Below are positions 1 through 9,544 of a stretch of 64,000 nt of DNA, in pieces. Positions within the stretch are counted from its first letter, which is position 1; every line of letters begins with the position of its first letter. The translations under genes were made by a program, and so were the position numbers. Below the pieces are notes generated by a model. That model had not been told where the DNA came from, did not search any database, and was given only the letters and a program-made list of their open reading frames with translations. Source of the stretch: Avibacterium paragallinarum (lineage in GTDB: Bacteria > Pseudomonadota > Gammaproteobacteria > Enterobacterales > Pasteurellaceae). The stretch covers positions 186,001-250,000 of the forward strand of contig NZ_UGHK01000002.1 in assembly GCF_900450705.1 (NCBI RefSeq), given 5' to 3'.

Positions 1-5
1 GTATT

Positions 6-506
6 ATGCCAAATCAAAATGTTGAAATTGCCATTGTAATGGGATCAAAAAGCGACTGGGCAACAATGCAAGAAGCCGCACAAGTTTTAACCGACTTAAA
101 TGTGCCTCACCACGTTGAAATCGTTTCTGCTCACCGAACCCCTGATAAACTCTTCCACTTTGCCGAAACCGCTGAGCAAAAGGGCTACAAAGTCATTATT
201 GCGGGAGCGGGCGGTGCGGCTCATTTACCTGGAATGATCGCAGCAAAAACCCTTGTGCCTGTGTTGGGTGTTCCCGTGAAAAGTGCCACTTTAAATGGTG
301 TGGATAGTCTTTATTCTATCGTGCAAATGCCAAAAGGCATTCCTGTGGGAACATTAGCCATTGGTTCTGCAGGTGCGGTTAATGCGGGATTACTAGCGGC
401 TCAAATTTTAGCACGTTTTAACCCTGAATTGGCTGAGCGTTTACACCAATTCCGCCAAAATCAAACGCAAATGGTGTTGGATAATCCTGATCCTAGATTG
501 GAATAG
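6..506 (+). CDS. purE: N5-carboxyaminoimidazole ribonucleotide mutase PurE
   Basis: Class I PurE converts N5-CAIR to CAIR in de novo purine synthesis, in the cytoplasm. The 166-residue length matches the family. The phosphate-binding GSKSD motif is at residues 13-17, the SAHRTP motif with the catalytic His is near residues 41-46, and a Gly-rich [10 protein letters not shown] loop follows. The ATG lies 6 bases from the window edge, so its ribosome site and promoter are mostly outside. The purK partner is not downstream, because the next gene is convergent; it may lie upstream. The assignment is confident. Confidence 0.97.
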   Translation: MPNQNVEIAIVMGSKSDWATMQEAAQVLTDLNVPHHVEIVSAHRTPDKLFHFAETAEQKGYKVIIAGAGGAAHLPGMIAAKTLVPVLGVPVKSATLNGVDSLYSIVQMPKGIPVGTLAIGSAGAVNAGLLAAQILARFNPELAERLHQFRQNQTQMVLDNPDPRLE

Positions 507-533
507 CCTATTGCGATTCATTATATAAAGTGG

Positions 534-585
534 GCATTTCCTGTTTAAAACTCAATCTAAACCAAAGGGAAATGCTTATTTTTCT
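534..585 (+). terminator. Probable purE terminator
   Basis: The arms GCATTTCC (534-541) and GGAAATGC (568-575) pair around a long 26-base loop, followed by TTATTTTTCTT. It lies directly after purE and overlaps the end of the convergent Sel1 gene. The long loop makes it a weaker candidate than a compact hairpin. Confidence 0.45.
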
Positions 586-1474
586 TCTAACTCCATTCCC
601 ATTCTACACCCCATATCAGCCCCCGCTTCGCAGGCTTGTGCAAAATAGGCTTTGGCTTTTTGTTGATCTTTTGGTACACCAAACCCCTCTAAATAATAAC
701 CGCCCAGTGCGACTAAGGCTAATTCATTACCCTGTTCAGCTGATTTTTTCAGCCATTTTCGTGCTTGCTGATAATCTTGGGCTACGCCGTTGCCTTGATG
801 ATACATCATTGCAAGGTCGTATTGTGCGTCTGCCTCGCCTTGCTCTGCAGCGGCTTGAAACCACTTCACGGCTTGGCGATTGTCCTGTTTCCTCCCTTGC
901 CCCTGAGCATACATCAATGCCAAATTATATTGTGCATCTGCCTCTCGTTGCTTTGCGGCTTTTTCAAACCATTTTGCCGCAAGTGCATAATCTTGAGCCA
1001 CGCCCTCGCCCCGATAATAACTCAACGCCAAAAAGTATTGGGCTTTAGCTAAACCCTGTTCCGCCGCTTTTTGAGTCCATTTAAACGCTTGGAAATCATC
1101 TTGTTTTACCCCCTTACCCTCGTGATAAGCATTCGCCAAACTAAACTGGGCTTCCGCTACCCCTTGCTCAGCGGCTTTTGCATACCATTTAGCCGCTTGT
1201 TGGAAATCTTGCTTTACTCCCATTCCCTCGTTAAACATCGCAGCCAACATAAATTGTGCCCCACATTGCCTTGTTCTGCCAATGGCGGGAATAATTTCGC
1301 TGCCTTGTGCCATTCACCACGATCCGCTGCTTCAAAGGCTTGTTGCAACGGCTCACCGCCTGATAATATAGCTTGCTCAATTAAATCATCATTGAGTTGT
1401 GCAAACACAGGAGTTGCTCCCAACACAGTAAAAGACAACAACACCATAGCCAATAAATTTCTACTTAATTTCAT
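576..1474 (-). pseudogene. Secreted Sel1-repeat protein, frameshifted
   Basis: Two overlapping reading frames together make one Sel1-repeat protein. The 5' part (1474 to about 1262) encodes a signal peptide ending near VFAQ and a LSGGEPL...LAEQGNV segment like that of the gene at 3066-3638. The 3' part (to 576) carries about six Sel1 repeats of the AEQGxAxAQxxLAxxYxxGxGVxQD type and a Cys-rich tail (CEAGADMGC). The frames join at a G4 run on the coding strand (+ strand C4, 1259-1262); one extra G restores the homologous reading LAEQGNVGAQFML. Sel1 repeats are alpha-solenoid protein-binding modules; the partner is unknown. It is last in a minus-strand operon, 12 bp after the preceding gene. 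The cause could be real decay, slippage or a sequencing error. Confidence 0.8.
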
Positions 1475-1486
1475 CTCGTTTCCTAG

Positions 1487-1822
1487 TTAATTTTTCCAAT
1501 GTCTTTCAACGCAATAATCCGCAGCCTTTTCGCCCACTTGCTCCATACTTTGCTCAAATTGCTTAATGGTCATCTCACCTTGATTTAAGCGTTGTTCCAA
1601 CTGCATTTTATCAAATTCTGTTTGCATTTGTGAAAGCAAACAACCGCACCAAGTGGCTTTTGAAATATCCATCAATTTTGCAAGTGTACCTATTTTGCTT
1701 TCGTCATCGTTACATTTTTGATAAATGGAATAAGTCATTTCCGCTTTCAACTCAGATCCCCAATTCCCTGCTTGCACTAAAGGGGCGAAAGCAAGGCTTA
1801 AAAGTGCGGTTGTTTTTTTCAT
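1487..1822 (-). CDS. Small secreted protein of unknown function
   Basis: This 111-residue protein has an apparent signal peptide (MKKTTALLSLAFAPLVQAG, cleavage near residue 18) and a mature part with four Cys (QKCNDD, WCGC, YCVERHW), so it is probably periplasmic. I do not recognise a family. The WCGC motif is CxxC-like but lies outside any visible thioredoxin fold. It sits inside the Sel1 operon, 12 bp before the frameshifted Sel1 gene and 56 bp after the preceding one, so it is probably co-transcribed. Confidence 0.7.
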   Translation of the reverse strand: MKKTTALLSLAFAPLVQAGNWGSELKAEMTYSIYQKCNDDESKIGTLAKLMDISKATWCGCLLSQMQTEFDKMQLEQRLNQGEMTIKQFEQSMEQVGEKAADYCVERHWKN

Positions 1823-1878
1823 TGTTTTTCCTCTTGGTTGAATACAAGCTAAAAAGGCTTATTTAACGCCTTTCTCAT

Positions 1879-2892
1879 TCAGCTCTCGATATTATCACAG
1901 CCCTTTTGACTCCCTGCATCACAGGCTTCGCCAAAATAGACTTTCGCTTTAGACTGATCGCTTTCCTTTTCGCCTAGCAAGATCAAGATTTTTGGCTCTT
2001 TACTCGCCACCATTTCCTCTTCTAACTGCTCAATTTTATCTTGAACAAGCGGATCATCAATTTTATCTTTCATTCCTACAATATAAATTTTTAAATCCGA
2101 TAAGGTAGCAATATCCTCTTCCTGTGCGATTTCTGGAATTTCAGCCAACAACGCTACCGCTTTATCCTCATTTTTTGCTGTGCCAATGCCTAATAAATAC
2201 AAAATCGCCAATTCTCTTTGTATTATTATCGGTCTAGACTGTCCTCGTGCAACCTGATAAACGCCATCCTGATGGTATATTTTGGAATTGGCATAAGCTT
2301 TATTAAACCAATAAAACGCCTTTTTCCAATCCCTTGATGCGACATTCCCATCAAAATACCATTGACCTAATTGAGCTTGAGCCCAAGCATAATCTTGCTG
2401 TGCCACTTCCTCCACTAACATTAAGGCGGTGAGCTTATCATCCTCTTCTAGTGCGTTTACTGCCAATAACATCTGACTACCTTTATCCCCAAGCTGATAG
2501 GCTTGTTTCAGAAATTCGATATATTTTTGTTGGTTGTCGTGTTTTCGTGCTTCAATAAGGGCTAACTGGCGATAAGCCATTGCAAAATGCTGTTCTGCTG
2601 CTTTTTTAAACCACGTTTCTGCTAGTGCTTTTTTATCTTTACTATCGTAATAAACCCCTAATTGATATTGTGCTGCAGCGTTGCCTTTTTCCGCCAGCAA
2701 TCGTAAACGCTCATGGGGAACTTGTTCAAGGGCTTTCCAAGCTTCTTCATCGTCATAATCTCGCACTAGTTGTACATTTTTTTCTAACTGGCGAATTTCC
2801 CGTTGTTCAGGAGTGAATTGTGTATAGTAAACGCCCCCACTGATGACCGCAGAAATAAAAAGTGCGGTGAAAATTTTTGTTGTATTTTTCAT
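1879..2892 (-). CDS. Membrane-anchored Sel1/TPR-like repeat protein
   Basis: This 337-residue protein has an N-terminal hydrophobic segment (residues about 8-24, followed by YYTQ) that may be a signal anchor. A helical-repeat region follows with degenerate Sel1 units (GNAAAQYQLGVYYDS, AWAQAQLGQWYFDG, ELAILYLLGIGTAKNEDKAVAL). The C-terminus, EACDAGSQKGCDNIES, resembles the tails of the two neighbouring Sel1 proteins. The ATG overlaps the TAA of the upstream small gene by one base (TAATG), implying translational coupling. The function is unknown; such proteins are generally scaffolds. Confidence 0.8.
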   Translation of the reverse strand: MKNTTKIFTALFISAVISGGVYYTQFTPEQREIRQLEKNVQLVRDYDDEEAWKALEQVPHERLRLLAEKGNAAAQYQLGVYYDSKDKKALAETWFKKAAEQHFAMAYRQLALIEARKHDNQQKYIEFLKQAYQLGDKGSQMLLAVNALEEDDKLTALMLVEEVAQQDYAWAQAQLGQWYFDGNVASRDWKKAFYWFNKAYANSKIYHQDGVYQVARGQSRPIIIQRELAILYLLGIGTAKNEDKAVALLAEIPEIAQEEDIATLSDLKIYIVGMKDKIDDPLVQDKIEQLEEEMVASKEPKILILLGEKESDQSKAKVYFGEACDAGSQKGCDNIES

Positions 2893-3065
2893 TATTCTTC
2901 CTTTTCGCTAAACCAATACCATAACAGCCCACTTATCACGCCCACGGGTAAGCACACATAAGTAATTTTCACTCCCACATAGGGTAAAAAGGCAATGCAA
3001 GCGGCTAAAATCGCAAACGCCAAAAACGCCATCTTGCCAAAGAATGAAGCTAATTTTGCTCGCAT
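2892..3065 (-). CDS. 57-residue membrane protein in the Sel1 operon
   Basis: A short frame starts with ATG immediately after the TAA of the upstream Sel1 gene (no gap) and ends in a TAA that overlaps the next ATG by one base. The product begins MRAKLASFFGK and has two hydrophobic stretches (about residues 12-30 and 35-51) separated by GVKIT, ending in a charged YWFSEKEE tail. This suggests a two-pass inner-membrane hairpin protein. The exact fit between two genes is the main evidence that it is translated. No family is recognised; it could anchor or assist the adjacent Sel1 proteins. Confidence 0.7.
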   Translation of the reverse strand: MRAKLASFFGKMAFLAFAILAACIAFLPYVGVKITYVCLPVGVISGLLWYWFSEKEE

Positions 3066-3638
3066 TTATTTTCCCTCATTTAACATACGATACACATCAC
3101 ACCCATTTTGCTCTCCATTCTCACAAGCTTTGCCCGCCCACATTTTGGCAAGATTATCATCTTGTTTAACGCCTTTCCCTAAGCGATACATTATCCCCAA
3201 ATTATTTTGAGCCGATGCATCTCCCTGCTCTGCGGCTTTTTGATACCATTTCACCGCTTGGAAATAATCCTGTTTTACTCCTTGTCCGTTGTCATACATT
3301 CTCCCCAATTTATATTGAGCGAATGACAATCCCTGTTCTGCTACTTTTTGACTCCATTTAAACGCTTGGAAATGCTCTTTTTTACCCTCATATGCTATAC
3401 TCAAAGCAGTTTGTGCCACCACATTCCCTTGCTCTGCTAATGGTTGAGTCAAAGAAATAACCGTATCAAATTCGTTCTTTTCAAGAGCCTCCCTTACTTG
3501 TTTTAATTGTTCTCCCCCCGATAAAACAGCTTGCTGAACAAGCTCAGCGTTATTGGTTTCTGCATACGCCATTTGCGTGGTACTCAATACAGAAAGTGAA
3601 AAAAGAGCGGTGGTTAATAACGTTTTTGTGAATTTCAT
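3066..3638 (-). CDS. Secreted Sel1-repeat protein
   Basis: This 190-residue protein has a signal peptide (MKFTKTLLTTALF...MAYA, cleavage about residue 26), a conserved VQQAVLSGGEQL segment and three to four Sel1 repeats (AEQGLSFAQYKLGRMYDNG, AEQGDASAQNNLGIMYRLG). It ends ACENGEQNGCDVYRMLNEGK. It is the intact homologue of the frameshifted gene at 576-1474 and served as its template here. It is first in the operon, with a good ribosome site (AAGGAAAACACAATG). Sel1 proteins of this secreted type are common in Pasteurellaceae and Neisseriaceae; no specific substrate can be read from sequence. Confidence 0.85.
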   Translation of the reverse strand: MKFTKTLLTTALFSLSVLSTTQMAYAETNNAELVQQAVLSGGEQLKQVREALEKNEFDTVISLTQPLAEQGNVVAQTALSIAYEGKKEHFQAFKWSQKVAEQGLSFAQYKLGRMYDNGQGVKQDYFQAVKWYQKAAEQGDASAQNNLGIMYRLGKGVKQDDNLAKMWAGKACENGEQNGCDVYRMLNEGK

Positions 3639-3777
3639 TGTGTTTTCCTTATATAAAGTGATTTAAACCAATGATTGAAACGATAAAGCAAAGAGAAGGC
3701 TCTCCACAAAGAAAAAAGCAGTAAGAATATTCCCTTCTCTCTGCTGTACATATTTCAATCTAAGTAACAAAATTTTT

Positions 3778-4496
3778 GGGGCTGTAGTAGATTAGCCCTA
3801 AATTTCACACCATTTTCGCAATATTTTTAACTGCTCTTTTGGTGTCCCAAAGTTAAACCGAAATTCACATTCCTTCAAGAATAAAGGAAAGTTTTTTCGG
3901 TTAATTCCATTATATTTTCGCAGTATCCGCTTCGCCTGATTCCAAAAATTTTCAATGCCATTAATATGATTTTGTTTCACCGCAAATAGCTCGGAATGAT
4001 TGATTCGTTCGTGGTGAAATTCACTCACATCAAGCGCATCATAACTGCGATAAGTGTCCGTATAAACCCAGCTATCAGGCTTGATTTTTCTTTTAATAAC
4101 AGGGAGTAATGTTTCACTCTTGGTGTTTTCAACCACAACAGTAAATACCTTTCCTTGTCGTTTTAGTAACCCAAAAACAGCAACTTTTCCAGCCGCTCCT
4201 CGTCCTCGTCCTCGTTTTCCCTTTCGATGACCACCAAAATAGCTTTCGTCTAGTTCAATTTCCCCCTCAAAAATCTCGTTAACTTCAAGGGATAAATGAT
4301 AGCCAATCACAAGCCTGATTTTATGGTAGAACAAAGCGGCTGTATTCGGTTGAATATCTAGCAAATTTGCTGCTGTTCTTGCAGTAACTTCTGCGACAAA
4401 AAACTCAAGCAGTTTTTTCTGTATGGATTGCTTTAATTTACAATATGTTATCTTCATTTTTGTAGTATAGCATTGTTACTAATCTACTACAGCCCC
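3778..4496 (-). mobile_element. Complete IS1595-family (IS1016 group) insertion sequence
   Basis: The element is 719 bp with perfect 18-bp terminal inverted repeats (GGGGCTGTAGTAGATTAG, 3778-3795 and 4479-4496) and flanking 8-bp direct repeats AAATTTTT (3770-3777 and 4497-4504). It contains one intact transposase gene on the minus strand. Its ends and protein differ from the IS1016 copies at 14469 and 50413, so it is a separate IS of the same family. It sits upstream of the Sel1 operon promoter region. Confidence 0.95.
3798..4457 (-). CDS. IS1595-family transposase
   Basis: This 219-residue DDE-type transposase fills the IS. The N-terminus has an HTH-like region (ARTAANLLDIQPNTAALFYHKIR). 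The ISXO2-like catalytic core has ELDESYFGGHRKGKRGRG (first Asp), VYTDTYRSYD (second Asp) and HINGIENFWNQAKR (Asn/Glu region). There are no internal stops, so it may be active. It is homologous to, but clearly distinct from, the transposases at 14520 and 50464. Confidence 0.93.
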   Translation of the reverse strand: MKITYCKLKQSIQKKLLEFFVAEVTARTAANLLDIQPNTAALFYHKIRLVIGYHLSLEVNEIFEGEIELDESYFGGHRKGKRGRGRGAAGKVAVFGLLKRQGKVFTVVVENTKSETLLPVIKRKIKPDSWVYTDTYRSYDALDVSEFHHERINHSELFAVKQNHINGIENFWNQAKRILRKYNGINRKNFPLFLKECEFRFNFGTPKEQLKILRKWCEI

Positions 4497-4504
4497 AAAT
4501 TTTT

Positions 4505-4814
4505 TCCTTTCGGCAAAGGGTTTTGTTCTCTCTTTACAGAGAGAACAACAGGGAGTATACTCCCTTGAAGTTGTTGAATATTTAACCTAATTTTAAGGGT
4601 GGGAAAATGCTAAAAATGGTAATAAAAATATGAATGGATTAGGCTGTAATTTTAATCGTCTTACAATAAAAAGCGTTATAGGGAAAAGATAAAAAATACA
4701 AGCTATCGTAGGTTAAAATAAGTTACACCTGATGCAAATGCTTATGTGCTGTTGAGCCTGTAACGCTATTCTCTTTTTGCGTTCAGTTTGGGAGGATTAT
4801 AAACATCAATAATG
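4505..4814. other. Intergenic region with two adjacent hairpins
   Basis: There is no gene here. A 10-bp stem TTGTTCTCTC/GAGAGAACAA (4523-4532 and 4539-4548, loop TTTACA) is followed after two bases by the perfect palindrome GGGAGTATACTCCC (4551-4564). Neither has a strong T-run, so the role is unclear; either could be a terminator for ubiX on the minus strand or an operator-like site. The remainder to 4814 shows nothing recognisable. Confidence 0.4.
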
Positions 4815-5396
4815 CTAAAACGAATGTTCTCCCCAACGCTGAAAAAGTTCTTCCTCAAGCTCAATGCCAAATTGATCGCATAGGCGGTTAATGCTTTGGT
4901 TGATGATGTCGTCAAGGCTTGCTGGGCGGTGGTAAAAGGCGGGCATTAGAGGCATTATGGTTGCGCCAATTTCTGCGGCTTGCGTCATTAAGCGTAAATG
5001 CCCTAAATGTAACGGGGTTTCTCGCACACATAAAAACAATGGGTTACGTTCTTTTAAGCACACATCAGCGGCACGGGTAATTAAATCATCTGTGTAGCTG
5101 TGGGCGATGCCCGATAAGGTTTTGATTGAACAGGGTAAAATCACCATTCCTAAAGTGCGGTATGATCCTGAAGAAATTGCCGCGCCAATATCCCGCACGT
5201 CGTAGGTTTTATCCGCAAGGGCTTTCACCGCTTGAATGCTGTAATCCGTTTCTACCGTGAGGGTTTGTTTGGCAGCATTGCTGATAATCAGGTGGGTTTC
5301 GATATTGGTTTGGGATCGCAAAACTTCAAGCAGGCGTACCGCATAAATCGCCCCAGAAGCCCCTGTGATCCCAATAATTAAACGTTGTTTTGTCAT
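4815..5396 (-). CDS. ubiX: Flavin prenyltransferase UbiX
   Basis: UbiX attaches dimethylallyl phosphate to FMN to make prenylated FMN, the cofactor of the UbiD decarboxylase in ubiquinone synthesis. The 193-residue protein starts [19 protein letters not shown], the nucleotide-binding GxTGASG motif. It also carries the family segments ISSGSYRTLGMVILPCSIKTL and RETPLHLGHLRLM. Its ATG overlaps the purF stop by one base (TAATG), so it is coupled to purF. The family is unmistakable. Confidence 0.95.
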   Translation of the reverse strand: MTKQRLIIGITGASGAIYAVRLLEVLRSQTNIETHLIISNAAKQTLTVETDYSIQAVKALADKTYDVRDIGAAISSGSYRTLGMVILPCSIKTLSGIAHSYTDDLITRAADVCLKERNPLFLCVRETPLHLGHLRLMTQAAEIGATIMPLMPAFYHRPASLDDIINQSINRLCDQFGIELEEELFQRWGEHSF

Positions 5397-6907
5397 TAGC
5401 TCTCGTTGTGCATTTCAAGATTGGTTGCGTCTTTTTCACGCTTTTTCTTTGCACTATCATTGCGTAAATCAGCAATTTGGTCAAGATATTCGGCGGTAAT
5501 ATCGCCTGTAATATATTCGCCTGTAAACACAGAACAATCAAAACCTTTAATGGCTGGGTTCTCTTGTTGTACGGATTGGGTGAGTGCATCTAAATCTTGG
5601 AAAATCAATTTATCCACGCCGATGAGCTTAGCGATCTCGTCCACATCCCGTCCATAGGCGATCAGCTCATGTTTGGTTGGCATATCAATACCGTACACAT
5701 TGGGATAGCGAATTTCAGGCGCGGCAGAGGCAAAATAAATTTTCTTCGCTCCCGCAGCCCGTGCCATATCCACAATTTGTTGCGAGGTTGTGCCACGCAC
5801 AATGGAATCGTCCACTAACAGCACATTTTTCCCTTTAAACTCAGAAGAAATGGTGTTGAGTTTACGGCGTACCGCACTGGCACGCTGAGTTTGCCCTGGC
5901 ATAATGAAGGTGCGACCCACATAGCGATTTTTCACGAAGCCTTGACGATAGGGCTTGTTTAAAATATGGGCGATTTGTAAAGCAATATCATTGGACGTTT
6001 CAGGCACAGGGATCACCACATCAATGTCTAAATCTGGCCATTCACGGGCGATTTTTTCCCCTAAACGCTCGCCCATATGTACTCTTGCCCCATAGACAGA
6101 AACGCCGTCAATATAAGAATCTGGGCGGGCAAAATAAACATATTCAAAAATACAAGGGTTGAGCTTTGGTTTGTCTGCACATTGCTGGGCGTAAAGTTTG
6201 CCGTCAAAGGTGATATACACCGCTTCGCCCGGCTGAACATCACGCACAAATTCAAAGCCCACCACATCTAATGCTACGCTTTCAGAGGCAAACATATATT
6301 CTGTTTTGCCTTTTTCTTCGCGTTTGCCTAGCACCAATGGGCGAATACCATTCGGGTCGCGAAAAGCCACCATTCCGTGTCCGATAATCATTGCGATGCA
6401 AGCATAAGCCCCACGAATGTCATTATTCGTAGCTTTAATGGCGTGGAAAATGTCTTCGGCGGAAAGGTGTTGGGTGTAGATGTGGTCTAGGTGGTAAGCG
6501 AGAATATTAAGTAGCACTTCAGAATCTGAATTGGTATTAACGTGCCTTCTCGCCCGTTCAAATAAGGTTTTCTTCAGCTGTTCCGAATTGGTTAAATTGC
6601 CATTATGCACTAAGGTTAAGCCATAAGGCGAATTGACATAAAAGGGCTGAGCCTCTGAAACGCTTGAACTTCCCGCTGTCGGATAACGAACGTGTCCAAT
6701 CCCTGCATTGCCTTGCAAACGCAACATATGCACTTGTTGGAAAACATCGCTCACCAGCCCATTGGCTTTGCGTAAGCGAAAACGATTTTCATCGTCAATG
6801 GTTACAATTCCTGCGGCATCTTGCCCGCGATGTTGCAACACAGTTAAGCCATCATAAATAGCTTGGTTTACTGGACTTTGACCGATAATACCGACAATAC
6901 CACACAT
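5396..6907 (-). CDS. purF: Amidophosphoribosyltransferase PurF
   Basis: PurF transfers glutamine-derived ammonia to PRPP, the committed step of purine synthesis. The N-terminal Ntn-hydrolase nucleophile is Cys2 (MCGIVGI). The glutaminase domain has RYPTAGSS and VHNGNLTN. The C-terminal phosphoribosyltransferase domain has the PRPP loop [13 protein letters not shown] (about residues 365-377). At 503 residues it is full length. It lies between cvpA (13 bp upstream) and ubiX (overlapping), the usual cvpA-purF order. A PurR operator was not clearly seen. Confidence 0.97.
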   Translation of the reverse strand: MCGIVGIIGQSPVNQAIYDGLTVLQHRGQDAAGIVTIDDENRFRLRKANGLVSDVFQQVHMLRLQGNAGIGHVRYPTAGSSSVSEAQPFYVNSPYGLTLVHNGNLTNSEQLKKTLFERARRHVNTNSDSEVLLNILAYHLDHIYTQHLSAEDIFHAIKATNNDIRGAYACIAMIIGHGMVAFRDPNGIRPLVLGKREEKGKTEYMFASESVALDVVGFEFVRDVQPGEAVYITFDGKLYAQQCADKPKLNPCIFEYVYFARPDSYIDGVSVYGARVHMGERLGEKIAREWPDLDIDVVIPVPETSNDIALQIAHILNKPYRQGFVKNRYVGRTFIMPGQTQRASAVRRKLNTISSEFKGKNVLLVDDSIVRGTTSQQIVDMARAAGAKKIYFASAAPEIRYPNVYGIDMPTKHELIAYGRDVDEIAKLIGVDKLIFQDLDALTQSVQQENPAIKGFDCSVFTGEYITGDITAEYLDQIADLRNDSAKKKREKDATNLEMHNES

Positions 6908-6920
6908 TTCGTGTTATCCC

Positions 6921-7430
6921 CTATTGAGTTAATGTTGAGTTTAATAAACTGGAATTTTCCTGAATTTTTTGGAAGAACCATTCCACAATAAAACCAAAGT
7001 GCGGGATTAATTTTGATTCTTTCCATAGATCACTTTGGTTGAAATTGGTGAAGGTATCCACAAAGAATAATAAGGCTGCAACGATGAGGACACCTCGCAA
7101 TAAACCGAAACAGCCGCCTAATACGCGATCCGTGCCTGACAACCCTGTTTTATCCACTAATTGGCTCACAAGATAATTGACCAACGCCCCCATAATTAAG
7201 GTTGCAATAAATAAAATGGCAATCGCCGCCCCATTACGCATATAGTTGGATTCAATTTGAGTAAGAAAACTGGCGACATAAGGATAAAAGTGATTCGCCA
7301 CTAAAAAGGCAACCACCCAACTGGCTAAAGACATCACCTCACGCCCAAAACCACGCAGTAAGCTGACAATAATAGAAAAGGCAATAATTCCGATAATAAT
7401 AAAATCTATATAGTTGTTCACAGAAATCAT
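6921..7430 (-). CDS. cvpA: CvpA family inner-membrane protein
   Basis: This 169-residue protein has four hydrophobic segments (about residues 8-24, 31-50, 64-85, 103-125) and the family pattern DFIIIGIIAFSIIVSLLRGF...W...GLLRGVLI. In Enterobacteria CvpA is needed for colicin V export and contributes to envelope homeostasis; its biochemical activity is unsettled. It is the first gene of the cvpA-purF-ubiX operon. Confidence 0.93.
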   Translation of the reverse strand: MISVNNYIDFIIIGIIAFSIIVSLLRGFGREVMSLASWVVAFLVANHFYPYVASFLTQIESNYMRNGAAIAILFIATLIMGALVNYLVSQLVDKTGLSGTDRVLGGCFGLLRGVLIVAALLFFVDTFTNFNQSDLWKESKLIPHFGFIVEWFFQKIQENSSLLNSTLTQ

Positions 7431-7578
7431 CTCTCAACAAAAAGGAGGATATTTATGACCGCACTATTCTAGCAAAAAACGAAAACGTTTGCGTAGCATT
7501 ATTTGCAGTTTTTTATCCTGAGGGTTAAAAAGTGGCGTACTATATCACCCGCCCTCAAGGGGATCAACACACACACCA

Positions 7579-8019
7579 TCACAGAGATTGCCAAAAATCA
7601 GCAGGTAAATGCTTCTGGGCTTTGTGTAATAATTGGGCTAAATCTTGATAAGTTGGCTGATCGACTTTAGCAAGCACACAACCCGCTTTTTCTAATTGTG
7701 AAAAAAGGGCTGAAAATTGCACCGCACTTTTCGCAGGCAATGGAGAGCTAGCCCGATTGCCTAGCCAATATAATCCTTGCAAGGGTAAGCACAAGGCAAA
7801 AAGTGCGGTTAAAATGGCGGCGGCAAATGCCATTATCTCCTCTTTGGCATAAATCTGTTGCCAAACTAAGGCGAACACGGCGAGAAACGGCATTAGCTTC
7901 TGTGCAAATTTTGTCGCTTTAATCACACGGTTTTCAGGGAAGATCATTCCAAGTTTAGGGATTAACGGCCAAGTGTTTAAATAACCTTGCCCTTGTTTAA
8001 GTGCGGTGAGAAAATTCAT
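7579..8019 (-). CDS. yfbV: YfbV (UPF0208) membrane protein
   Basis: YfbV is a two-span inner-membrane protein linked in E. coli to Ter macrodomain insulation. The sequence begins MNFLTALKQGQGYLNTWPLIPKLG and contains the conserved FPENRVIKATKFAQKLMPFLAV. I chose the ATG at 8019 because AAGGA precedes it at good spacing and because family members start there; an in-frame ATG nine codons upstream (8046) lacks this. It is divergent from ackA-pta, as in E. coli. Confidence 0.9.
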   Translation of the reverse strand: MNFLTALKQGQGYLNTWPLIPKLGMIFPENRVIKATKFAQKLMPFLAVFALVWQQIYAKEEIMAFAAAILTALFALCLPLQGLYWLGNRASSPLPAKSAVQFSALFSQLEKAGCVLAKVDQPTYQDLAQLLHKAQKHLPADFWQSL

Positions 8020-8046
8020 TGTTTTTCCTTTGTTTATGGTTGTCAT

Positions 8047-8270
8047 ATTCCCATTATAGCCGATCTCGGTTTAGGACTTCTCGCTTAATTCTTATAAAAA
8101 TATTTTAATTTTTAATCATTTTTTTGATAAAAATCGTATTTTTTCTAGCTTGAGAATTTATTTTATCTGTTGAAAGGTGTATCCTATATAGGTTTAACGG
8201 CTTTATAAATGTCGCTCCGTTTAGGCTATTTAGACGGAATCCTTTTAACTTAATTAAAAATAGGTTACTT
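8047..8270. promoter_or_regulatory. Divergent yfbV / ackA promoter region
   Basis: This 220-bp AT-rich spacer lies between divergent genes. A possible ackA promoter has TTGAAA (8170-8175) and TTTAAC (8193-8198) 17 bp apart; it is weak. No clear FNR or ArcA operator could be called by eye. Confidence 0.35.
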
Positions 8271-9473
8271 ATGTCTCAAAAATTAGTTCTCGTACTTAAC
8301 TGCGGTAGTTCATCACTTAAATTTTCTATTTTAGACCCTGTAACAGGTGAAGAAAAATTATCTGGTCTTGCAGAAGCTTTCCACCTGCCAGATGCGCGTA
8401 TCAAATGGAAATTACACGGCGAAAAAGGCAATGCAGAATTAGGTGCTGGTGCGGCACATAGTGAAGCACTTGCATTTATTGTGAACAATATTTTCCCATT
8501 AGATCCATCATTAAAAGATGAGATTGTGGCAATTGGTCACCGTATTGTTCACGGTGGTGAGAAATTCACTTCTTCTGTAATCATCAATGATGGAGTTATT
8601 CAAGGGATTAAAGACGCGATCCAATTTGCGCCATTACACAACCCTGCGCACTTAATCGGTATTGAAGAAGCGTTCAAAATGTTCCCGCATTTAAAAGATA
8701 AAAATGTGGCAGTGTTTGATACCGCATTCCATACCACAATGCCTGAAGAAGCATTCCTTTACGCATTACCTTATTCGCTTTATAAAGAACACGGTGTTCG
8801 CCGCTACGGTGCACACGGGACAAGCCATTTCTATGTAAGCCAACAAGCGGCTGAGCGTTTAAACGTGCCTGCGGATCAAGTTAATGTAATCACTTGTCAC
8901 TTAGGCAACGGTGCATCAGTAGCGGCAGTTCGTCACGGCAAATGTATTGATACCTCAATGGGCTTAACCCCATTAGAAGGTTTAGTGATGGGAACTCGCT
9001 CAGGGGATTTAGATCCCGCGATCATTTTCTACCTACACGATAACCTAGGTATGAGCGTTGAAGAAATTAACACCCTATTAACCAAAAAGTCAGGTTTATT
9101 AGGTTTAACAGAAGTAACTAGCGATTGTCGTTATGCGGAAGATAACTATGAAACCGAAGAGCCTGCCAAACGTGCTTTAGATGTATTCTGCTACCGTTTA
9201 GCAAAATATATTGGTTCATATATGGCGGTTATCGGCGAACGTTTAGATGCGATTGTGTTCACTGGTGGTATTGGTGAAAACTCAGGACTTGTTCGTGAAA
9301 AAACCTTAGAGCATTTAAAACTCTTCGGCTATAAACTAGATAACGACAAAAACCTTGCAGCACGCTTTGGTAACGAAGGCGTGATCACCGCAGATAACAC
9401 CCCTGTTGCAATGGTTATCCCAACAAACGAAGAATTAGTAATCGCACAAGATACTGCAAAACTTTGCATCTAA
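8271..9473 (+). CDS. ackA: Acetate kinase AckA
   Basis: AckA interconverts acetyl phosphate plus ADP and acetate plus ATP, the last step of overflow acetate production. The 400-residue protein has the ASKHA-fold signatures [11 protein letters not shown] (residues 7-17), GHRIVHGGE and [10 protein letters not shown], with the catalytic region [11 protein letters not shown]. It is upstream of pta and separated from it by an intrinsic terminator, so pta may be attenuated or have its own promoter. Confidence 0.97.
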   Translation: MSQKLVLVLNCGSSSLKFSILDPVTGEEKLSGLAEAFHLPDARIKWKLHGEKGNAELGAGAAHSEALAFIVNNIFPLDPSLKDEIVAIGHRIVHGGEKFTSSVIINDGVIQGIKDAIQFAPLHNPAHLIGIEEAFKMFPHLKDKNVAVFDTAFHTTMPEEAFLYALPYSLYKEHGVRRYGAHGTSHFYVSQQAAERLNVPADQVNVITCHLGNGASVAAVRHGKCIDTSMGLTPLEGLVMGTRSGDLDPAIIFYLHDNLGMSVEEINTLLTKKSGLLGLTEVTSDCRYAEDNYETEEPAKRALDVFCYRLAKYIGSYMAVIGERLDAIVFTGGIGENSGLVREKTLEHLKLFGYKLDNDKNLAARFGNEGVITADNTPVAMVIPTNEELVIAQDTAKLCI

Positions 9474-9489
9474 TTTTGCAATAAACAGA

Positions 9490-9517
9490 CTGCCGAGTAC
9501 TTCGGCAGTTTCTTTTT
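9490..9517 (+). terminator. Intrinsic terminator between ackA and pta
   Basis: A 7-bp stem CTGCCGA/TCGGCAG with loop GTACT is followed by TTTCTTTTT. It has the proper geometry for a rho-independent terminator and lies in the 71-bp ackA-pta gap. Confidence 0.85.
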
Positions 9518-9544
9518 CATTCAGTTTTAACCTTAAGGTTTATT

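Noticed and set aside
530-1490. Plus-strand frames opposite the Sel1 gene
   Set aside because: They are antisense reflections of the repetitive Sel1 coding sequence and lack ribosome sites.
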